A stretch of DNA of 64,000 bases from Pomphorhynchus laevis (GCA_012934845.2 WNNJ02001121.1:1-64000), one strand, 5' to 3'; positions 53,655-64,000 are shown, counted from the stretch's first letter. Numbers and translations: made by a program. Notes: generated by a model from the sequence alone, not told the origin.

Positions 53655-54890
53655 GAGAATAAGTTACTCGTTTGGAAGCATATAACGTAGTTGTTTTTTT
53701 GAAAAAAAGAGTACGGATGAAAATTGCAAGTGATCAGGTAGGGAATTCCAAAGTAGAGGAGCAGCAATATGTAGAGATCGACAGACAAAGTTGGTTGAGT
53801 GAAGAGGGACTTGTAGCGGAAGAAAAGCACAGGAACGTAAGTGAATAGAAAGATATCGAAATTTACTTGGAGTTGGCAGATAGAGATAATAAGGAGAATT
53901 ACAATGGAGAAAGCGATAAGTTAGACAAATCGGACGAAAACGAATGCGATGTTCAATACTTAGCCATTCAAGTTTTGATAAATATGAAGAGATATGATCG
54001 TATTTACAAAGTTGAAAGAGGATGCGCACATCAGTGTTAATGATGCGCTGTTAGGTTTAAGGGATGACTTTGGAGAGAAGACGAGAAGGCTAAGACAGTA
54101 ATCAATACTCGGGAAAAGAAGGGGATAGAAGATTCGCAAGAACTAAAGTCTAGAGAATTTCTGACGAGACGATTAGCACGGAAAATAATATTTGAAGATG
54201 TTTTATCACGAATGAAGGGATTGATATGCAGATTATTGTCGAACTGAACGCCCTGAAATACTAGTTTATATACAGCAGGAATAATTGTGGTCTGAAGATA
54301 CAGAGAAGGTGGAGATACAGAAACGGATGATGGGGACATCCATAACATATTAGATTTGGTTGGCTTAAGAGACATGCGCAAAGAAATTAGATGCTCTGAT
54401 AGAGCACGAAGACAATTCGACGAAGATATAAAAGTTGGCTTAGGGAATGAGGAGACGAGGGAGAATAAAGAAGTATACCATCAGTGTACTGCATTATTCT
54501 GAAGCAGAATTTATTAATTATAAACGATATGTTTCCAAGAAGAATCATGAAGAGAATAAGGCCAAGTACTGAACCTTGAGGTACACCACAAGAGAAAGAA
54601 GATAAAGGAGAACATATTGAATTAGAATGGATGGAGATAATTAGGTAGACGAAGAGAAGCCATAATGACAGCGAAGACGAGAAGGATTTTGTGATCGACA
54701 ATTTCGAATGCAGATGAAATATCAAGCAATATTACCACACTACAAAGTCCTCTGTCACGAGCGGAGAGCAGATCAGAAAATACTTTATGACATGCTAGTT
54801 CAATTGAATGATTAGAGCGGAAATCAGATTGAAAAGAAGGGCGGAGCTGCGATGAAAAGAGATACATGTTGATCTGATATACCTGTTACT
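53655..54890 (-). mobile_element. LINE-A-like RT, separate subfamily (broken)
   Basis: Minus strand: 'FQSDFRSNHSIELACHKVFS' and 'LLDISSAFEIVDHKILL' (54622-54867), 'FSCGVPQGSVLGLILFMILL' with 'MQYTDGILLYSP' (54387-54725), then 'MSLKPTKSNMLWMSPSSVSV' (54037-54381) and the C-terminal 'YLSKLEWLSIEHRIRFRPIC' to 'HIAAPLLWNSLPD' (53664-54029). Motif C is YTDG instead of YADD. 5'-truncated, with frame shifts between each frame. The 3' end stops at the LINE-C tail. Confidence 0.8.
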
Positions 54891-54990
54891 ATTGTTAACA
54901 ACAATACCTTTTGTTATTGTCTAGGTTTGTTTTTTCAGTTTACGAGTTCGTATAATTTTATTATTACGTATAATGAATGTAGATTAACTA

Positions 54991-56151
54991 TCAGTGCTTC
55001 GTTTCTCGTTTAGTTCGGCATTGAATTTTTGTAGCCATAACGTTCTACTGGTAACATATCAGGAATTAGGTAGACTCTCGAAAAGCTATGTGAATTCCGT
55101 AGCTTGCTATAATAAAAAAGTGCTTGACTTGATATCGATTCGTAGGTTGAAATAGGTAATCACGGAGGAATATTTTCTTCCGTGGAATATTTTCCGCTGA
55201 GGAAAATGGTTTGAGTCAAAGATACGACACGCTGATAGATTTACCCTAATCTAAGAGAAAATGTTCTTGACGATGTCTTGATCATTCGATGTCTTGATCA
55301 TTCTAATAATTTGACCTCGAACCGTTTACCTGCTTGTCACACTCTTGCAAGAATTTAAGAGGGATGCTTGAACGATAATTACTAAATCCCTATGATTTGA
55401 TACTTTAGTGAGAAGAACATCACCGATATGATACGTAATATCACTGGATTTTATACCCATCCTCATAAGTACACACTTATCAACGATATGATTAAAGATT
55501 AATGATTAAAGATTTACTGGTGAGTTTACTGAAGGATTTAATGAAGGATTTAATCGAGGATTAACTGGATTTACTTGAGAATTAACTGGAGTATATCCTC
55601 AAAGATTTGCTGGGTGATTTACTTGAGTATTTGCTGAAGAATTTACTGGAGGACAGACTTAAGGATTTACTGGACGATTAATTGAAGGATTTACTGGAGG
55701 ATTTACTGTAGGATTTACTGGATGATTTATTTGAGGATTAACTGGAGGATTAACTGGAAGAATTGCTGGAGGATTTACAGCAATGTAAATCCTGTGTCAG
55801 TGTTTCGTTTCTCGTTAAAATCGGCACGAAGAGTTTTGAAGGCATCACATTCCACTGGTGACAGATAAGGAATTAGATAGACTCTGGAAAAGCTAGGTTA
55901 ATTTCGTAGCTTACTACGATATGATAGTGCTTAACGTTATATCTATACGTCAGTTGAAACCAGCAACCATGGATATCAGTTCGTTTAGCTGAAAATAGTT
56001 AGAGTCCAAGATACCGACATATTGATAGATTTATCCCGATCAAAGAAAAAATGTTTTTGACGACGTCTTGATCATTCGATGAAACAGGTAACCCTCTAAT
56101 GATTACACGAACGGTTTGCCTGCTTAACACACTCTTGCAAGAATTTAAGCG
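54991..56151 (+). repeat. Direct repeats of about 370 bp enclosing a minisatellite
   Basis: 54991-55361 and 55797-56151 share order and many words ('tcagtgyttcgtttctcgtt', 'gaattag.tagactct', 'gatgtcttgatcattcgatg', 'ctcttgcaagaatttaag') at roughly 75% by eye. The 435 bp between them end in the 12-bp minisatellite. No coding frame spans them. The family is unknown. Confidence 0.7.
55487..55790 (+). repeat. 12-bp minisatellite, about 25 units
   Basis: The unit 'ggatttactgga' is repeated with variants such as 'ggattaactgga' and 'gatttacttgag'. The 12-bp period keeps a frame of 4-residue repeats, but several units hold in-frame stops and no start precedes it, so I do not call it coding. Confidence 0.85.
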
Positions 56152-56249
56152 GTTTCAGATTCTTGTTTAAATGATTAGTCGCATAAGCAGATCTTACAAC
56201 CTCCCGTCAAACGTACGCGATTTAGTTACATCGGATTATCCACTATCAG

Positions 56250-56745
56250 ATGAGGTTCTTTCCAAAACTTATTCTTCCAGTTTTCAAGCTCTGTTGTCAA
56301 CTCAGCGATTTCGATTCGTGAGTGCCCAACAACTTCTTCAATTAATGACAAGCATTTTGCTGAATAATATCAACAATAGAACTGCCGCACAAAGAAATCT
56401 CTATCTACGCTACGAGAAGCCATCACATAGCAACCAGAACTTGAGCATTTGATATCAAGGGCTACAAATGCTGCGAATGTGCATAATCGTAGAAGAATCG
56501 ATTGAGCTGTCCGTCAGCATCACTGTTGGCAACTTGATCATCAATCTGTCGATTGAAATAGCGTTTGGGTGTACAATAGCACATTAATCACGGTTTGAAC
56601 ATATCTGAGCAATGCAATTTGTACACTTTTGACCGTAGCAAACACAATCGCAGGCCTTACATACAACGGAACGTCCAATACAAGGACAACATCGGATATT
56701 TGATACAGTATGAGATGTCATTCGAAACTTTTCAATAAAGCAGCA
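56250..56745 (-). pseudogene. Unidentified Cys-rich coding remnant
   Basis: Minus-strand translation of 56590-56740 gives 'CCPCIGRSVVCKACDCVCYG' followed by 'QKCTNCIAQICSN', eleven Cys in about 30 residues in CxxC and CxC spacing, then a stop. Further on (about 56270-56350) 'EEVVGHSRIEIAELTTELEN' looks helical. It may be a zinc-binding module, but the family is not recognised. The plus-strand frame at 56171-56452 lies opposite it; I cannot tell which strand is real. Confidence 0.3.
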
Positions 56746-56844
56746 ATCTTACCATAAAATTCTGTAGAAAATCATATATAGTATATTGTATATATTATCT
56801 TGTAATAAGTTAATTCTTATTTCATATAATTAAGTGGATGTAAG

Positions 56845-58440
56845 TAGATGTGCATCCACAATAGCAACTTTTATAAATCAATAAACCAACCTATAAGTCC
56901 ATCCACAGTCGTATCTTTCCATCACACTGGAAATCCGCCATTGTTCGTCCCCCTCCTTAAGAAACAATCGCTCAACCCCTCACTTCCTTCTAGCTATCGC
57001 CCCATTTCACTCCTCCTACTCTTTCCAAGCTCTTAAAGCGCCTTATCTTAATACAAATCAACGTTTATCTATCTTCATCTAATCTGTACCCTCCTTTCCA
57101 ATCCACTTTCCACTCTAATCACTCCACAGAAATCGCCTACATGAAAGTTTACAACGACCTACTCATCTCTCGTGACAAGGCTCTATATAGTGTTCTCATA
57201 TCCGTCGACCTATCATCCGCCTTCGACATCGTTTACAACTCCATCCTCCTTTCTCGACTTCGTTAAGATTACGGCTTTACTTCCACCTCCGTAGCATGAT
57301 TTGCCTCATATCTATCCAACCGTTCTTTTCGAGTCTGTTCAAATTCATCATCCTCTCACCCATCCCTATTTTCTGCGGGGTCCCACAAGGTTCAGTCCTA
57401 GGACCCCTGCTTTTCTCTCTTCTACTCGGCGATATCTCTCCGTTTATCAAACCTTTATCATTTAATGTCATGCAATACGCCGATGACATCATCTATACTC
57501 ATGCACCCGCACATCGCATACACGATATCGGCATTTCTGCCTCTAACTGTCTTTCTTTTATCTACGAACGTCTCTCCAATCTCCATCTCGTTCTAAACCC
57601 CGACAAGTTTAAATTATTTGGATTCTCCTCCGTAAACCAAACATATCTCCTCCCACTGTATATTTTGCCTCATCGATCATCCCCATAGTCCACAATCTCA
57701 CTTTCTTAGGCTTCCATTTCGATGATCACATTTCCCTTAAACCCTTCGTTCGTGACAAGGTCCGCTCGTCTAACTTAATTATCCGTGACATCCGCGTATT
57801 CGCCCCCCTACAACACATCATCAACACCGCCGTTTGAGTGCTCTTTCGTCTCCGTCGCTTCGACCACACATCCACATATCTTACCCAACTCTCTTGTCCT
57901 ACCATCCACATCCGCATACAACTCGAATACTGCCTCAGCATTTTCGCCAATTCTCCAAAATCTATCATCCTACCCCTACAACGCATCATCAACACCGCCG
58001 TTTGAGTGCTCTTTCGTCTCCGTCGCTTCGACCACACATCCACATATCTTATCCAACTTTCTTGTCCCACCATCCACATCCGCATACAACTCCACCTTCT
58101 TCTCGTAACTTTTCGTCTCATCACTGTCGGCTCCCCATCGTTCATCAATCTCCCTTTCTTAGACGACACTTGCCCCACCTCGCTATCGCTGCGTTCCCGT
58201 CATACCCTCTTACTCCACGTTCCCAATTACTTCAACAACTACGGTCTCCGATCCTTCTTCGTCGACGCCCCACTCACATGGAATCAGCTTCCACTCGACG
58301 TCCGCCGCGCTCCCTTCTTTATTGCATTTAAATGCCGCCTCCGTACCCACCTCCTAGAAGCATGATGTAGCTTTTGTGTTGTTGTCATGTAAGCGTACGC
58401 CGTTACACATTTGCCACGTAAAAATAAATCTTTTTTAGGG
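56845..58440 (+). mobile_element. LINE-A: RT to 3' UTR (broken)
   Basis: The frame order is 'VPLLKKQSLNPSLPSSYRPI' (56848-57036), 'LISVDLSSAFDIV' (about 57200-57235, motif A), 'FCGVPQGSVLGPLLFSLLLG' (57296-57688, motif B), 'MQYADDIIYTHAP' (motif C), 'LNPDKFKLFGFSS', and the C-terminal 'FRLITVGSPSFINLPFLDDT' to 'AFKCRLRTHLLEA' (58006-58365). The 3' UTR follows with 'catgtaagcgtacgccgtta' and 'catttgccacgtaaaaataa'. RT motifs and both YADD Asp are intact, but frames change about four times and a 168-bp segment is duplicated. It lacks its 5' endonuclease. Confidence 0.85.
57806..58095 (+). repeat. 168-bp tandem duplication inside LINE-A
   Basis: 'cccctacaacrcatcatcaa' to 'atccgcatacaactc' occurs at 57806-57928 and at 57974-58095 with only about four differences. 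Both copies carry the same in-frame TGA in 'NTAV*VLFRLRRFDHTSTY', so the stop arose before the duplication. The 37.9-kb LINE-A copy has one unit and Arg at that codon. Confidence 0.85.
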
Positions 58441-59384
58441 ATAAATGTCGATAATCTCTACAATTTCTGTTGGCAGATCATATTTGCATACTATCGATAT
58501 CTTTGCAATACCGCTGTACAAATTTGTTTAATCATGCAGTTAATCATTTCACGGTCGAAATGAAAGTATGATTGCAGGCCGAAAATATGATATAATTCAT
58601 AAAGGTATTTTATTCTTCTTGATCAAATCTAAATGGATATATCCCAAACTCGTATAGCATTATCTACAGATAGTATGCTTACACAAACTTGTTGATATTA
58701 CGCAAATTTGCTGGTAGTTGATTTTTAAAGTCTAGCGAAATCCACTTTAAAGTCATAGTCACGTTTTCAAATGAAATTTTTTTATTTTGTAGTATATTGG
58801 CTTCAGCTAACATATATTGCAATCTTTGATTAAGCTTATAACATTTCCACTGAAAACGACAGATTCCTTGTTCTAGCGTAACGGTGAAGTCGTGTTACTC
58901 CAGATTGACACAATGACTCATGAATTTTACGTAGTCAACTAATACCAGCAAAACAACATAGCAGCTTATTCGAAAAAATACATCAGATAAGAAACGGCAA
59001 ATCCCTGGAAGGTAAATGATATCAAAGCGAAACTTAACAAGCTATACTCGCCAACTAATCATTTTAGTTTTTTATCGAACTTTTGCGATAATAACTGCAC
59101 TTTTCTGATTTATTAACAATCGAAAAAGTCGACCAATAAGTTAATTCGGACATTCTTCTAGCCGTCAACTATAACTAAAGCTTTTTTCTATGGCTGCATA
59201 GCTGTATGCATTGCCGTGTAACGTCCTAGATACGAAGGTGACATAGTTTTCGTAGTATAAACACAAATTTAAACCATCAAAATCGAGTATGATTGTTGTT
59301 AAGACTGAATCTGCCATATATTTGCGGATATAATCAAATACTTGAATACATTCTTCAGTCAATGAGTTAAAATTATGCCAGAGA
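58441..59384 (-). pseudogene. Unidentified decayed gene cut by a LINE fragment
   Basis: Several consecutive minus-strand stretches read as protein. The frame 59165-59362 includes 'EECIQVFDYIRKYMADSVLT' and 'LDFDGLNLCLYYENYVTF'. Near 58720-58850 I read 'LNQRLQYMLAEANILQNKKI' and 'TLKWISLDFKNQLPANLRNI'. Near 58570-58660, 'FGIYPFRFDQEE' and 'YIIFSACNHTFISTVK'. About five stops interrupt them. The open sequence continues leftwards of the Met to the edge of the LINE endonuclease at 59385, which truncates it. I do not recognise the family; an old cellular or viral gene are both possible. It is dead. Confidence 0.4.
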
Positions 59385-60320
59385 GTCTTAGAGTTGAATG
59401 AAGTGTTGAATTTATTCTGTCAGAAAGAGTTGCATTTGGTACGTAGTAGATTGAGATGAAACCGGCGCAAAGCAAGATAGGAATCACTGAGAGACGGAGT
59501 GAGCGAGCGGTAATTACGTCTGAGAGAACGGTGATAGACTCAAAAAGCATGACGGAGTCGACGCTTTGTGATAAAGCATTGAATGTCAAACTATGAGGCA
59601 CCGTGCTAGCCACGGTGAGGGTGATGCATGAAGGACAAGAGAAGATCGTGAATGGATGTGAGTTCAGTCGAAAAGAAATGCGAGATCGTGAGGAGAGGAA
59701 GATGTTATTATAGGAGAGGATAGAGACGATTTGAGTAAGGCAAATCGGAAAAGGGGGAGGTCAAGATTTCTCCAAGAGCGACGGAGGATTGTAGGTGTAT
59801 GAAGCGGGGTGTGGTTGTAAATGAGATCAAGGATTACACGAAAGTGATTGGATAGACTAGGATCAGAGATGGACAGTGATGTGTAGGCAGCAAAACGATC
59901 GGGGACAGCGATGTTGTCCTCACCAAGGATATTTGTGGGGGCAGTGGAGATATGTTTGTAGTTGTAGTTTGATAGAATGTTGATGAACCGGATGGAATCT
60001 GTTGAAAAGGGGCAGTCGAGGCGGATGTTAAAGTCGCCAAGAACGAGTGAAGCGGTGATTGAAAAGAACAGTAAAACAGGAAGTCTACGAGTTATGTAAA
60101 AAATAAGGAGGTAGGAGCAGATGAACCAGGACGGTATACAATGGCGAGATCCATAGTGATCGGACTAGAAGAACGATAAGTGAGCAACTCAAAAGAGCAA
60201 GGACTGAAAAAAGGGGGAGTGATTTTGCGAAGAGACGCGGGGTGACGGGCAGCTGCGACAATGCTGCCATGGTTAGAGAATTTAGCAGGGAATGGGCTAA
60301 GGGGGTGATTAAATTAGACT
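59385..60320 (-). mobile_element. LINE-A-type AP endonuclease fragment (broken)
   Basis: The minus strand has the C/T-rich coding look of LINE-A. Around 60000-60050 it reads 'LVLGDFNIRLDCPFSTDSIR', the conserved GDFN catalytic block of AP-type LINE endonucleases, followed by 'FINILSNYNYKHISTAPTNI' (about 59940-60000). Further on there are frames 59834-60040 and 59359-59613 in other phases. No RT is attached. The endonuclease would nick target DNA; this copy has several frame breaks. Confidence 0.7.
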
Positions 60321-60575
60321 AGAGAACAACCGGCATAGGGCAGACGCCGAATGGAGAGGTCGTCGGAATTACGAGATGTTACATCAATACAATTACTATG
60401 TGATGCCCATATTATCTTCAATCCATGATGCATTAGTATTTTGGTTGATGCTTCTAAAAGATTTGAAAAATCTATGAAAACAGCGAAGATTTGTCGCCCT
60501 TCACACAATGATTTAACATTTTTTTCGCCCTTAAGACGATTTAACACTATTGAAGATACCAATTTTTATGTGATT
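60321..60575 (-). pseudogene. RT scrap joined to the LINE endonuclease
   Basis: The 82-codon frame 60314-60562 begins 'MVSSIVLNRLKGEKNVKSL' and has 'GRQIFAVFIDFSNLLEASTK', which resembles RT motif A ('AvFiDFskAFD') with the second Asp replaced. The last part, 'CIDVTSRNSDDLSIRRL', fits a LINE endonuclease start instead. The joint of RT before endonuclease is not a normal LINE order, so two elements are fused here. Confidence 0.45.
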
Positions 60576-60864
60576 TGGAATTGCAATTCCACAATAAGCA
60601 TTTTGATCTGCAAGTGAACCTTTCTCAGGTTAGAAGTTTCAAATGTGATTCGTTTCAGTTAGTCTCCATACTATAAATGTTTCAAAAACTGATGCTAAAA
60701 ATTCCCAGATAAATGAAAGGTGACTTTTAGTTGTTCAGAGGCGACTAAATATAATTTAACAGCTTTGTGGTTGTGCATATGCATTAGAGAAATCTCAATT
60801 TCAATGAAGGATAAATATAGATACAGCTCAATATATAGTAATATTAATATATAATAATATATGT

Positions 60865-61160
60865 ACTATCAAATCAGCTAACTAAGTCTACGTATTTAAT
60901 ATAATTATAAAATAAACAAAACATAATAATGCTAAATCAAAATTTAATAATTAAATAATAAAATTAATAATTGTTTTTAGATTTTCTATAATTTAAATCA
61001 AGTTAAAATAAAAAATTGAAATTTAAAATAAAATTCATTTTTATGAATTGACTAATAAATTACAGACGTTGTATCGGAATAAGGATTAGAGGTCATCAGG
61101 AGGAACTGCTATGCTATCAGGTTTTGGCCCCTAACTCCTCTACCCAGCATATCAGCGTTA
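60865..61160 (-). repeat. Solo Naiad pLTR
   Basis: On the minus strand it begins 'gctgatatgctgggtagag', has 'gagttaggggcc', a changed 'AAAA' at the GAAA position, 'gatagcatagcagttcct' and 'cctgatgacctctaatcc', and ends with 'tacgtagacttagttagctg'. All three candidate pairings are recognisable, and the body is full length. No RT is attached. The 280 bp before it (60580-60860) contain nothing recognised. Confidence 0.75.
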
Positions 61161-61450
61161 TGTTATAAAATATATAATATTAATATTTACTATATTAATT
61201 CAATATTACATGCTGTAATTAATAATTAATATAATACTTATATTATTATATTATATTAAATCGTATATTTATATATAGTATATAGTTTAAAGAGTGTAAC
61301 TTTTTATGATATAACCTTTTAAGCATAATTTTTTAAAGAGTATAACTTTTTCGATATAACTTTTTATTTTTAACTGTTTTTTACCTTTTAATTACCGTTT
61401 AGAATTGAATATCTAAACATTTGCCTATTTCAGTTTTAAAATCTTTATCA
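61161..61450. other. No recognised gene; AT-rich
   Basis: Two near repeats of 'taactttttatgatataac' type lie between 61285 and 61370. Nothing else is seen. Confidence 0.3.
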
Positions 61451-61456
61451 ATATTA

Positions 61457-61785
61457 TTGTTGAAAGAATAAAAGGCATCCGCCGACAGAACATTGTTATT
61501 AAAACCAATACTTCGGTTTCCAAGCGAAACCATTTTCAAGGTAATTGTATGTTAATTATTTCTCAAACTTTTTTAAGGATACAGTTACCTTGAAAATGGT
61601 TTTGCTTGGAAATGGTTTCGCTTGGAAACCGAAACCATTTTTAAGGTAATTGTATGTTAATAAATTCTCAAACTTTTTTTAAGGATACAATTACCTTGAA
61701 AATGGTTTAGCTTGGAAACCGAAATATTGGTTTTAACAACAATAATGTTCTGTCGGCGGATGCCTTTTCTTCTTTCAACAATAAT
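61457..61785. repeat. Inverted pair of PLE-like terminal repeats with hammerhead-like hairpins
   Basis: Outer arms (61457-61550 and 61684-61785) are about 90% complementary: 'aggcatccgccgacagaaca', 'ttaaaaccaata', 'ggtttccaagc', 'accattttcaaggtaattgt'. In the right arm the order TTGAAAA, stem (GGTTT with GGAAACC), GAAATATTGG matches the PLE hammerhead layout with a degraded first box. The centre holds a further partial unit. No coding sequence is present. Confidence 0.6.
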
Positions 61786-62335
61786 GTGAACCGACATCCT
61801 CGAATCTCTTTCAAATTAATCAATATGAGTTTATATTAAATTGAGTATAATTAATTTACCAGCAAGCTTAAAGAATTTATAAATTTATATAATAATTCTG
61901 CATTTTTATAACATTTTTATAAATGTCGATTAGTTAATAAAATTTGTAGATCGCTGTGTTATATTGTAACAAAACAGTTCAAGCATTTTCAATCATAAAT
62001 TATGTATTTTCTTTGCTTTATTGATGCAATCTTTAATTCCGTAATATAGTTTGTAAATAAATGTATGTCATTTGACCAGAATATTATATTCAAACTTGTT
62101 TTGCGTGAGCTTATGTTACTGTTTTTATTTGGGAAGAGAGAGAAAAAGGAACACTACGTGAAAAACAATATCGTAGAGTTGATTCGAAACAGAAAAACAA
62201 ACAAAAGCTCTTCTCATAGTACGCATAACATCGCCAAAAAAGGAATTCGTATCTGTCTTATGAAAAAGGTGTTTTTTTTTCACGCATTCATATTGCAACA
62301 ATATTTTTCAGAATGATATACATGAGATGCTAAGA
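61786..62335. other. Unassigned; one 83-codon frame
   Basis: The plus-strand frame 62065-62316 is Lys- and Phe-rich with no domain I recognise. It could be chance in AT-rich DNA. No other feature is visible. Confidence 0.25.
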
Positions 62336-62384
62336 TATCAACGATATTTTGCTAGGATGATGCAACTTGTATCATCAGCAAAAG
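62336..62384 (-). ncRNA. Possible degenerate hammerhead-like motif
   Basis: On the minus strand CTGATGA is followed 21 bases later by AAAATATC, resembling the PLE ending GAAATATC. The segment between pairs poorly as stem II, and GATGAT with ATCATC would compete. The call is weak. Confidence 0.25.
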
Positions 62385-62890
62385 AACTAATCAGGCGAAG
62401 CTGTGAGTTTTGATAAGTAATTTTAAAGAAATTATCAATTGTTAATTCTCATCTAATTAATTGTTTTACCGGCACAATTCGCTATTTTGTGGAATATTTT
62501 GAAATACTAAAATTATCTAAATGAAAAAGTTACTTTTAGATTGTAGGTGCACCACTTTTTTAAATTTTAATCATTAAAATCTAATTTTCAAGATTGCATA
62601 TTAAACGTTAGCTTAACCGCTAACGTTTTGCTGTTTTCAACGCTTTCCATAGCGTGATATTTCATGATAAAATAATCATTTAAAAAACTTTACATTTAGC
62701 TATATATAGCTAAATAAGGCAATGTCTTCCAAGACGGCCAGATTTCTGCAATTTATATAACTTTCAAGCATATTCAAGTATACGAGAAAATTAAAAAAGT
62801 AATTGAATTAATTGAAGATTTTTTATAAATGTAGATTTAATTCACAATTTATTTATCTTCACACAAGTTATCATCCGCAATTGGCTATTT
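62385..62890. other. No recognised feature
   Basis: AT-rich. A short hairpin 'aacgttagc' with 'gctaacgtt' (62606-62628) and 'tagctatatatagcta' (62697-62712) are the only structures seen. Confidence 0.3.
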
Positions 62891-62899
62891 TAACTTTTC

Positions 62900-64000
62900 A
62901 AAAAAATCAATGACTAAAATAAATTGAAGTGTCCACACCAGAATTTAATAGTCAATGTCGAATATTTTGCTTGAAGTTGCAGAAGCTAAATGCACATGCA
63001 ATTTCTTTAGGCAGCACATTCCATACATTTAAGGACAGATGTGAATGTCGTACCACACTTTAGAACTTGCCCTGTGGTAATTTATATAGTGATAGATGAT
63101 GACCTCTACGTGCTGACGAACTAATCTTCACATAGTAAGAAGGAAATCTCTCTGTCAAATGAACCATCTGCCACGTCGCAATGAGGTCTAGGTAAATCAG
63201 CATTTGACGCGCTTAAAGCAGCTGTAGGAATCTACGTATGAATACGCAGGTTTAAAACTCAATATGGAGCCTATTTGAAGCGAGCGCTGACTCAAGCTTC
63301 ATGATTTCTCCCTTAGTAGATGGAAATGATGCCTGGATACAATATTCAATATGTGGGCGAACCGACGCGCAATATAGTCGCTTAAAACTTAATGGACGTA
63401 GCCTTGCAAACGTATTTTTGATGCAATAAATAGCTTTCATTGCCTTAATAAAGTAAGTATTTAAGCGAGTTTTCATTGTTCGGTGCAAAATGATACCCAA
63501 ATGACACTCAGACTTCGAGTGTATGAACCCCTAATGAACAGAAACTGTGCACATTTATCAACGTGCAGTTTCATAACATTAATCCTACGCTTAATACGAC
63601 CTTGATCTTGTATTCGATCAAGGTCGTCCTGTCGGGCCGACGTATTATTGATATTAACATACCAGACTGTGAAGTTATCCGCAAAAACCAAGTAAGGGTT
63701 CTGGACTCTTAACAGCAAGTGATTAAAGTAAACAATAAAAAAAGATGATAGAGTAGTATTCTGCGGAACTTCACAATTTCCACGTTTGTGGGAGGATAAC
63801 TGAGTTCCAATTATAGCTGTAAAATCTATTTTGGAGGAAATCGCCGATCCATTTACACAGCAACGAAGAAACTTAATAATGATACGACAAGCAAAGAAAA
63901 CTTTCATGAAGAACTCGATCGAAGGCTATCGAAATGTCAATAAAAGTTACATCATTTGAATTATCAAAACTAAGTGTATCAACCCGCCTTGCGATCAGTT
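62900..64000 (-). mobile_element. CR1-like LINE: RT to C-terminus, running off the window
   Basis: The minus strand enters from the right edge. The frame 63473-63907 has 'GTQLSSHKRGNCEVPQNTTL' (motif B region, usually GVPQGT), 'YLVFADNFTVWYV' (motif C, FADN instead of FADD) and 'VMKLHVDKCAQFLFI'. The frame 63252-63500 has 'KAMKAIYCIKNTFARLRPLS' and 'LYCASVRPHIEYCIQASFPS', a block highly typical of CR1-group RTs. C-terminal sequence continues to about 62950 with 'RRGHHLSLYKLP' and 'VWNVLPKEI'. A few breaks and the altered catalytic Asp show it is inactive. The 5' part lies beyond 64000. Confidence 0.8.

Noticed and set aside
57726-58178. 150-codon minus-strand frame, Arg- and Met-rich
   Set aside because: It is the antisense shadow of the duplicated LINE-A segment; its internal repeat is the 168-bp duplication.
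1-64000. CRISPR array, LTR retrotransposon, Polinton or other capsid-bearing element
   Set aside because: No spaced identical repeats with unique spacers, no protease, integrase or capsid-like frames and no true LTR pairs were seen; all terminal repeats belong to PLEs or fold-back elements.

Overview
The window looks like gene-poor, repeat-rich DNA from an invertebrate animal, very AT-rich outside a few islands. I see no intact host gene, no rRNA gene and no bacterial-style operon. Nearly everything recognisable is a retroelement fragment: Penelope-like elements (PLEs) of two architectures, several LINE families, a tRNA-headed SINE, short inverted-repeat elements and minisatellites. The PLE types argue for a metazoan (arthropod, rotifer, flatworm and similar are all possible); I cannot name the species.

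The main family is an AT-rich PLE with permuted domains. A GIY-YIG endonuclease block comes first (10.6-11.2 kb and 13.4-13.9 kb, minus), then a linker ending in a Cys-x-Cys motif (32.6-33.0 kb minus; 41.9-42.5 kb plus), then a telomerase-like RT with a YIDDI catalytic motif (9.0-10.5, 11.3-12.7, 19.9-20.7 and 45.1-46.8 kb). Endonuclease first and CxC linker is the hallmark of the Naiad clade. About 20 copies of its terminal repeat (pseudo-LTR, pLTR) lie along the window, many in tandem at 1-6.5 kb or inverted at 8-13 kb. A compact block in these repeats can form a pseudoknot.

A second group is canonical PLEs with a C-terminal GIY-YIG domain (30.7-31.5, 33.2-34.0 and 34.1-34.9 kb). Several carry minimal hammerhead-ribozyme motifs (7.5, 30.4, 31.5, 33.1, 35.0 and 41.35 kb), as known for PLE terminal repeats.

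The LINEs are: LINE-A (jockey/CR1-like; 37.4-38.5, 56.8-58.4 kb and tails elsewhere), LINE-B (37.2-39.7 kb, interrupted by a LINE-A copy), LINE-C (I/R1-like with a CCHC ORF1, 49.4-53.6 kb), LINE-D (42.8-45.1 kb, minus), a CR1-like copy at the right edge (62.9-64.0 kb, minus) and an unclassified RT at 14.6-15.65 kb. All are broken. Nested insertions with target-site duplications give a relative order: LINE-A after LINE-B, a LINE-C tail after a Naiad 5' piece, a LINE-A tail after a Naiad RT.

Structural oddities include a 569-bp apparently perfect inverted duplication at 23.0-25.1 kb bounded by locally copied sequence, three copies of a 1-kb block that preserve empty and filled insertion states (6.6-7.6, 21.1-22.2, 34.9-36.1 kb), a (TA)n tract between a hammerhead motif and a large fold-back repeat (31.5-32.5 kb), and direct repeats enclosing a 12-bp minisatellite (55.0-56.2 kb). 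Three minus-strand stretches (28.4-29.8, 56.25-56.75, 58.4-59.4 kb) look like decayed coding DNA that I cannot identify.
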